From the NCBI RefSeq assembly GCF_042453785.1, contig NC_091675.1, positions 1,748,501 to 1,812,500 of the forward strand: DNA of 64,000 nt. The letters are read 5' to 3'. The notes under the pieces are model-generated. The model ran no database searches. It saw nothing but the letters and a program-made list of their open reading frames with translations, and was not told the origin of the DNA. Source of the stretch: Malus domestica (lineage: Eukaryota > Streptophyta > Magnoliopsida > Rosales > Rosaceae). Position numbers and translations under genes: made by a program. Shown piece by piece: positions 57,055 to 64,000 of the stretch. Numbering within the stretch: the first letter of the stretch is position 1; the number at the start of each line of letters is the position of its first letter.

Positions 57055-58732
57055 CTACCATTGAGAACCATCAGGGAAAGGTTCCAGCGCATCTTGCTTG
57101 CCGTTAACATAGAAATCCATAATTGCCTGCATCCTTGGAAGTTTATCCGGGTGGTAATTTACATGAAGGATTACTGGTTTCAACCTTTTCAAATTAGCGT
57201 CTTTCCTGACCGTCTTGAAGAGGACCTTGCTATTCATGAAGAGATAGAAATCCATTGTTCTCTTGGAAGCATGAAGCCCATTGTACCCCGGATGTGAAGG
57301 GAAAAATAGTTCCTCGTTGAACACTGCTTGGTCCCATGCTTTTTCTGGCCTAGAGAGTCGTTCAGCCACACGATCCAAAAGCTCAATTGCAGGAAGCGTA
57401 GGCCTTATGTAAAAGAAACCAGAGTTATAAACCCATATCCTCATTGTGTGAGCATATCGAGCCCACCCCATAGAGGGTTCGTCAAACACATCATTAAATC
57501 CATAAGCTGTATAGTTATTGTGACCATCAGTCATGGACTCTACATCAGAATCCCGGTAGAGATGATTGAACGGGTTCTGCAAAAATACTATATCAACATC
57601 CGAGAGAAGAACACTGTAACCTAGTTGCAGAAACTCCCTCAAGATACGAAATTTCAACCCAGACACCGCATGGTTACCTCCCGTCTTCCCAATTGAATCA
57701 AAACCCTCATCTGGATCTCTTTTGTATACAGGAACACCATTAGCTTTGCAAAATTCTTCAATTTCATCATCTAACCCTACAACTAGATAATTGGTTATAC
57801 CAACTTTCTTGATGCTAGTAAACCATACCTCCAACATGCTTTTCACATTTGAATTCGCAAGTGCAACTATAAGCTCTTTTTGTACTGCAACTTCCTCCAA
57901 GATCTTTGCCAACCTCGGATTCACAGATTCATCAGGAACAACTGCCGGGTTAGTTCTCAAGCCCTTGACGGTACCAAAAGGGCCAGCCTTATGCGGTTTA
58001 CCTAACACAGAAAACTGTTCGTGTGCATGATCCTTTCCTTGTTCAGACAGCCGTAGCTTTTCAGTTAGTTCCTGCACCTCCTTCTTCAGCTCATCATTCT
58101 TGTCCGACAATGATGCAATATCTGACCTTAACGCAGTAGTCCGTTCTGTTGATTCACATTGTGATGAGCTAATCTGCAAGCAAAAGTAGCATAGCCAACC
58201 ATATGACATCGTTCTCCTATTTAAAAAATTTTGATATTTACAATCTGTGAGCTTAATGCAAACTAAGCATTGTTGCTTTTGAAATAAAAGCACTTCTAGC
58301 GCAGAAGTGCTTTCTGCAATCCCAAAGAACACTTCCTAACTGCTTATGGACTAAAATTGATCTGAATCCAATTTCTCAGAAAAATGTAAGCTTTAGATGT
58401 AAGTTTAATTATCAGCTTAAACAACTTAGCAAATGCAAACTAGCAAATCAAATCATTAAATGAAGCGATTAAGATATGCAATTAGCGGTAATGCCAAGGC
58501 GAACAGGCAATGAGAGAGTAAATTAAGGAAGCGAGATTCGAACCTGAAGATCCGATTTCCCAAATCGGCGGTTTTGGATAGGCGGATAGGAGCTCAGGAA
58601 TCCGTGAGGAAACAAGAAGGCGAAGACGCAACCCAGTAGGATTCCCATGACAATGGCGGTCACGATTCGAGATCCACGAAACGACTGCGTCTTGTCCCTC
58701 ATCAACGACCCCTCTCTACGACCCGCCATCAT
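57055..58732 (-). CDS. RRA: Arabinosyltransferase RRA (GT77, extensin arabinosylation)
   Basis: Two exons, 58732-58544 and 58173-57055, join in phase 0 to 435 residues (434 if the second ATG, at 58729, is used; RRA proteins begin MAGRR). RRA1-3 are Golgi type II membrane enzymes that add the second, beta-1,2-linked arabinose to hydroxyproline-linked arabinose on extensins and related cell-wall proteins. A short basic N-terminus is followed by one membrane anchor ([19 protein letters not shown], about residues 22-40), a coiled-coil stem (about 70-105), then the catalytic domain from [14 protein letters not shown]. The DxD motif is in [14 protein letters not shown]. Other family blocks are [48 protein letters not shown] and [11 protein letters not shown]. 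Exon 2 alone could start at several internal ATGs, but only the spliced form supplies the anchor. Which RRA paralogue this is cannot be told. Confidence 0.94.
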
Positions 58733-59543
58733 TCCCGCCTTCTTCCCTTTCTCCCGAGTCGTGCGCAGCGGTTGACGAGAAAGAACGGAAATAAACCGAT
58801 CGTCGATTAGTATTCTGCTGGCGGTTGTGGTTGCGGTGGAGTTGCCACTTCCCCTTTCAAAAATGACAGCGGAGCAGCGAGGTTGCTCTCTCTGAGAGAC
58901 TGAGGAGAGAGAGGCGATCCAGCGGGCAAGGATTCTGTGCTTTGCGTGTAAGGAACTAGAGAATCATCATTGGCTGTCTTAGTTTGGCACATCGGCCACG
59001 ATTCGCTGTTTTTTTGGTGAAGTTTGACTTTTTTTGGGGTTGGCAGTTACTGTAGTTTGAGTTTAACCAGGCCTGTTAGAGAAATTTTTAGTTGTGACGG
59101 TAACACAAATAATACATTACGTATTTTCATGTAAGTGGTGGAAATTTTTAATTTTTAAGTTATTATATGCTACCATTTATATGTGAATACGTGATGTACC
59201 ACCTCGTGTGACGGCTACATTGAAAAATCTCTCAGCCAAGTGGGGCTAACAGCCTAACACCTCAAGTCCATTGAAGAAGGTTTTACTTCACATGTAGGGT
59301 AAATAATACTTGTTATGCATATTTTTCTTCGCATCACAATTTATTACTGAACTAAAACATATAACGACGATGAATTCCTTTCATATAAGTTTCTCTCTAT
59401 CTTGTGGGCCTAAACATGAAGCCCAGTAGGCCTCACACCTCAAGCCCACTGGGCCTTACAACTCAAACCCCAATTGGAACATAGCTAGTAGAAAAATAGT
59501 CATTCAATACTGTCCCTCCTTTTCCACACCCCTTCATTATTTT
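58733..59543. other. RRA 5' flank and intergenic DNA
   Basis: The RRA 5' UTR and promoter lie in the first few hundred bases. A small minus-strand frame at 58807-58992 is not supported. Nothing else was recognised. Confidence 0.45.
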
Positions 59544-59698
59544 GGGGTGTGATATCCACACACCCCATTTTACTTCTCACACACCTTTCTAATTTTCGGC
59601 CGTCGGATCGGATAAATTGAAGAAGATCAACGGATATAAATTAACAAGGATGTGTGAGAAGTAATTTGAGATGTGTGGATAGCACATCCCGTTATTTT
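59537..59698. mobile_element. Foldback MITE
   Basis: The core 59544-59691 has imperfect inverted arms of about 42 bp: GGGGTGTGATATCCACACA against inverted GGGATGTGCTATCCACACA, continuing into ACTTCTCACACA. Both flanks read TTATTTT. Non-coding. Confidence 0.7.
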
Positions 59699-60167
59699 TC
59701 CTTTCATTTAGGATAACGTCATTCACAGACTAATCTTTACTTCTCATACTCTATTAATTGTTTGCCATTTATATTTTTCAATTCATTCGACCGATGGTAG
59801 AAAAATTCTAAAGAGAGTATTGAAAGTACAATTGAATGTTGAATAGCGGTATCCTTCATATATTCGATTAAAATGTTTTATTTTTCTTCTTTATTTTCTC
59901 TTTGAGTTATTAATAAACAACTGTGAGGAGAACAAGAGAAAAGACAAAAGATGAATATTAATTAAACGAAAAAGTGGAAGAAGAATATAATAAAGTAAAG
60001 TAATGTCATGACAAAAGTAAATGGAATGGAATTTTATCCATGTGAGCAAAAAGGAAGACGAACAGAGGCAATACGTGACAAAAGCAATCCACTTTGCTTG
60101 TACATTAGCCTTGAACCGCCATAGAAGAAGGGAAAAATGGAAAAAGAAAAGAACAAACGTAGCATAT

Positions 60168-60203
<36 letters not shown>

Positions 60204-60216
60204 CCATTTGTCTGTG
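59699..60216. other. Intergenic and PP2C 3' UTR
   Basis: A GA microsatellite of about 30 bp (60171-60200) lies 17 bp beyond the PP2C stop codon and is therefore likely to be in its 3' UTR as (CT)n. Nothing else was recognised. Confidence 0.5.
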
Positions 60217-62691
60217 TCATGCATCATTTGAGCTGGTTACATATGAAACAACAACAGTTATATCATCAAGCTTGCCGCCATAATAACGGAACCCAGCATC
60301 TTGAGCGGCTGTGGAGAAAGGCGTCTGCCGGTCTCTATCCTGTGCTCGTTGGCGTGCCAACGCTGCTATCTTCTGTGCTGTCACCTGAGGCCCTAAGCCA
60401 GCTCTGATGGCATGAACTACCACTGCGGTTATCTCGTTGTTGTACAAGTTGTCGAACAGGCCATCCGTTCCTGCAATTATAACATCCCCCGGTGCAACAG
60501 GAACTGTAAAAACCTGAATCAAACAAAACCATCTCAGCTTGTGATATGCACGACAGTCATTCCAGGTCCTTTGAAACATTAAATGAAATATCAAAAGATC
60601 TAGTACACGATACTAATAAACCGTGGTAAAAAAATTGGGAAACATTGCTCCTGACCTGGCCAGAGCTAGGTAGATCACCGTTGTTTCCGCTCTCCAGTTG
60701 ATAGGTAAAGTTAAAATCATGCTGTTGCACAGGGGATCTAAAGACGGTGCACCCATCTCGAACCACTATAAACCCACTATCACCTAAATTAACTGCATGA
60801 ATACCCTGCAGTGAGATAGCAAACAGTTAATACAAGTCCCCAAATAATCAGTATGATAAAATAGCATTATTTTCAAATCCTTGCAATCCAATTAATCTAC
60901 AAAAACCACTACAAAAAAGAGAGTAATGAAACAGAAATGTCGGAGCCGAGACTTCCAAAGTTATTTTTACTACAAACTTCATCACTTCAGCATGCGACAT
61001 CTTTTAAAAGGCCTCACGAGAATAGATATTTGTTTTTGATACCTAGCATGAACCATAGTATCACTTTGACAGAGGTAAAAGGTTCTAACTAAACATCCTA
61101 CTTAGAATGAAGAGAAGTTCCACACCTGTTCAGTGAGTGCTATGATACATGCTGTTGAGGAACCCCTGGCTTTCGTGCTCGAGTGAGCTTTCTCCAATAC
61201 CCGAGCAGGGTCAACGGACCCCTTCGGCTCCTCCTGAACAGCAGCTACAGAATTAGACATCAGTTCTCTGGAGTACAATCCGGAATTAACACCAAGATCT
61301 GCCCAGCCACCAACACCATCTGCAACCCCTATTGCTTGTTCATTCGCACAAATGAAGTGAGCATCCTCCCCGCCAGTTTCCTCTTTGTCAGGATGGGGTA
61401 GGTAGTATGATCCAGAAGTTAGTTTTAGGGACTTTCCATCTGTAACCTCCCTATAATCATAGCAACATATGTTTAACAAATGCTAAGACTTATGCACTAC
61501 TTAAAATAAGACATTAAATCAGGGCAAAAAGTTTTCCACCACAGAATACTTTATATTCCCATTAGTATTTACAGAATAAAGTACCAACACATGCAGGTTA
61601 TTATTGAACAAAATATATGAAATTAGCAGAGAAACTAATTGTGATTTGTGAACACATATAATAGGTTTAGTGATTTCTCATCAAATCCAGAAACCTACAA
61701 AATGTCCTAACTATATAACTATTCAATTTCTCATTATATCCAACTTTCCTTTAAATTAAAGGCAACCCTAGTCGCAGGATGTATGTTACACAGAGAGCTA
61801 GAGAAAAGGAAATCAGTCGAGATGCGCGCTTAAAATAAAATAATATGCCACTACAACTAGATAAGACAACAAACAAAATAACATCTCAAAGACAAATATG
61901 ACAAAGCATTTGAGATAAAAACTGGTCTCTAGAACTTACTCATTAGATGAATCTGCAGAACTTGAAACTTGGTCCTCAGGAGCAGAACTATCAAAAGACA
62001 CGTCATGGGCAGTCCCAGTAGATAAGCATGTAGATGAAGCATGAAATTCCCTTGACCCGGATCCTTTACTTAGGGAGGAATTACACAATCTTTTTCCAAC
62101 TTCATATATGAAATACCCATAAATTGCATTAGTGTTGGATTGCCCACCTTTTTTCAAACTCATGCTAGCTGTTTGAAAACAGTCGGAACTTCTTTTGTTA
62201 TATAATGTACAGGCACTTTCAGGTACCACTGAATGAATCCCGCGCCTTGAAGTTAAATTATCTGGGAAGCATCCCCCAAATAAAGTTCTAGAACCACAGG
62301 CAGCCATAGGTTTATTCTGCAACTTGCTTCTGGCCACAAACTGACTGGGCTCAGAAAGCACACAATCGATATGATATCCACAGACCTGAATTGAAGGCCC
62401 TGACACAGACGGAGTTGAAATAATGCGCGAAATCTCTCCTACAACAGAAATGTTCCTTCTTTGGTTAACTAGCTGTGAATCCGATCTTGCAGCGAAAACA
62501 ATGCCTGGTGAAAACAATGCTTGGAGGTCTGAAATAGTTGAAAACGATCTCGACTGGAACAACTTAGAATTTCCAAACAACAATTTGCCCTGCCCAATTA
62601 ACCCATCTACCGATTCCTGAAGCGCTCCTTCCTGCCCAACAATTGATCTCTGCAACGCAGTCCTAATCTTCGACAAATATGAAGATGGCAT
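60217..62691 (-). CDS. Protein phosphatase 2C 55-type
   Basis: Four coding exons on the minus strand: 62691-61940, 61450-61126, 60805-60656, 60513-60217. They join in frame to 507 residues. It resembles Arabidopsis PP2C 55 (At4g16580), a relative of yeast PTC7, a metal-dependent Ser/Thr phosphatase. The N-terminal 250 residues are Ser-rich, basic and low in acids at the start (SSYLSKIRTALQRSI), which suggests an organelle targeting peptide; this is inference. The phosphatase domain starts near residue 260 with the motifs GGEDAHF, GVADGVGGWAD (metal-binding Asp), RGSSTACI, VNLGDSGF, AGTDGLFDN (metal-binding Asp) and LDDITVVVSYV. The exon 1 frame runs straight into a stop at the GTAAGT donor; splicing to GGAGGTTACAG restores NEEVTDG. 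A 5' leader intron is likely. Confidence 0.93.
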
Positions 62692-63290
62692 CTTACCCTC
62701 TTAAACGAAACAGCTTAGCTTCAACCCCTCTATTGCATATAACACAAAGGCCACCGCCGTACGCAAAATTAAATCTCATAACTATATGCACGTCTAATCC
62801 TAGATCCACATGATCCCCTGTCGTCCGCCGATATATCACAATCGTTCAGACTGCTGAGAAACGAACACAAACGGTGCACGTAATCAGTCATCGAAATTCC
62901 TATCAGCACACAGCCCGCAAACAAATCTCCATATACACAAGCAATCAGATATATCTCCATATAAACCAGAAAATTGAAAATTAAGAAAACCCAGTAGCTA
63001 GCTAACATGTATCTTATCAAGCAGAGGTGTGTTAGGCCAGTTCGCTCGGCTAGCCTACCCCGGTACTTTGGAACACAAATCGTATAGCAAAATTCAAATT
63101 CAATTTCCTAAAAGTAGGCAAAAATTCATACTTAAAATAATGAAAAGGTAGCTGAAATCAAAGAAATAGAAATCTCACCTAGCTTAGCGGCCATCGGAAC
63201 CGAAACCCAATCCAGAAAGAGCAATAAGTAGAACCCTAATTTCTCCAACTCCCAGAACTCGGCAATCGCCTCCAACGGTTAGAAAAGTAG
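62692..63290 (-). promoter_or_regulatory. 5' leader, with intron, of the PP2C gene
   Basis: On the minus strand CTAG is followed by GTGAGATTTC (donor at 63178), and acceptor candidates lie just before the ATG at 62691 (TTTAAG at about 62706). The upstream exon contains an ATG (about 63194). If the TTTAAG acceptor is used, that ATG is in frame with the main frame and would add eight residues. The alternative acceptor two bases on (AAGAG) would stop it. Confidence 0.45.
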
Positions 63291-64000
63291 ACAGTCCCAG
63301 AAAATCCTAAATGCACGGGTTTTATGGTAGGGTATTTTCACTTCAGATTGAGCGTTGAATTCACTGACCATTTAACCACTGCTCTTACTGATATTTACGG
63401 AACACTACAGGTAGTTTATGATCCGTGACGAGGGTGGTTTGGTAATTGCGGTGACGGCTGAAGAAGTGAAGACTTTTAGCTGAAGTTTTTAGACTCTTTA
63501 CCATATTTTTCATGATTCTTTTTTTTTTTTCCAATGTAATAGGAGGATAGGCTAGTGGTGCGTTGCGAATATACTTTTATGTTTTGGGAAATTATGTAAA
63601 AACCCCCCGGATTTTACTCTCATCACAAAAAATCCTCAATCATAATCATATTTTATTTTTCAACTAGGTTTTCGTTATCTTAAATTCAGCGCTTCTTCAC
63701 TATGGTCAATTCTAACATCGATTAATATTGTTACTGAACTTTACTACAGCACATCGATGTCGTCTATGTCATAAAAATTCATTAAATTTTCTTTCTGTGT
63801 GTTGATGTGAGAGTAACCACACTAATAAAGTTGTATCTATTTTTCGTAATTTTGATTAGATCGGAGTGAAAAAAATTTGGAAGAAAATAAACGATAATGG
63901 CCATACACGTGTACCATGACAGGCTTGAAGTGGAGGATTGGTTTTCTTCTGTTCAAAAGGTGGAAGATGATCAAAAGTGAAAAGTTGGAAGTAGGATACC
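63291..64000. other. Intergenic to the window end, nothing recognised
   Basis: Probable PP2C promoter region at first, then AT-rich DNA with no recognisable feature. Confidence 0.5.

Overview
This is a nuclear plant window, almost certainly from a dicot. The genes have GT-AG introns, closely match known plant families, and sit in AT-rich DNA full of plant transposons. A woody rosid such as a Rosaceae species would fit, but the sequence alone does not prove it. No rRNA or tRNA genes and no bacterial features were seen. Exon boundaries below were placed by eye from reading frame, splice signals and recalled family sequences; no alignment was run.

Layout. 1-8.4 kb is repeat-rich: two related Helitron-like elements, a Harbinger-type element holding a SINE, a probable solo LTR, a hAT element nested in the second Helitron, and duplicated non-coding blocks. 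8.5-10.6 kb holds a two-exon CYP82-type cytochrome P450. 11.2-11.5 kb is a short Helitron. 12.5-28.1 kb is one large nested retrotransposon block: a non-autonomous gypsy-like element with about 3.6-kb LTRs (target duplication CTCTG) interrupted by a nearly complete Ty1/copia element (target duplication TAACC). 28.8-29.6 kb is a probable solo LTR. 31.7-33.1 kb is a single-exon UGT72-type glycosyltransferase, followed within 70 bp by a Mutator-like element filled with GAA/GGA purine tract, then a hAT element. 36.4-37.2 kb is PEX11A. 41.3-43.6 kb is LPEAT1 (8 exons), convergent with a DeSI/PPPDE peptidase gene at 44.7-46.2 kb. 47-52.3 kb is intergenic, with a hAT element and a Mutator-like element that seems to carry gene fragments. 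52.6-62.7 kb carries three minus-strand genes: JAC1, an RRA-type arabinosyltransferase and a PP2C 55-type phosphatase.

The eight genes do not form a pathway. They are independent housekeeping or specialised genes, each with its own flanks: P450 and UGT (small-molecule metabolism), PEX11A (peroxisome division), LPEAT1 (phospholipid acylation), DeSI-like (isopeptidase), JAC1 (chloroplast movement), RRA (extensin arabinosylation) and PP2C (phosphatase).

The most striking observation is inside the gypsy-like element. Its 2.2-kb internal region has no recognisable gag or pol. On the element's sense strand it carries collinear pieces of an ARGONAUTE gene of the AGO4/AGO6 clade, covering the start of the PIWI domain and a later PIWI block. 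AGO4-clade proteins direct DNA methylation of transposons, so a transposon carrying an AGO4-like fragment is a candidate anti-silencing or siRNA-source system.
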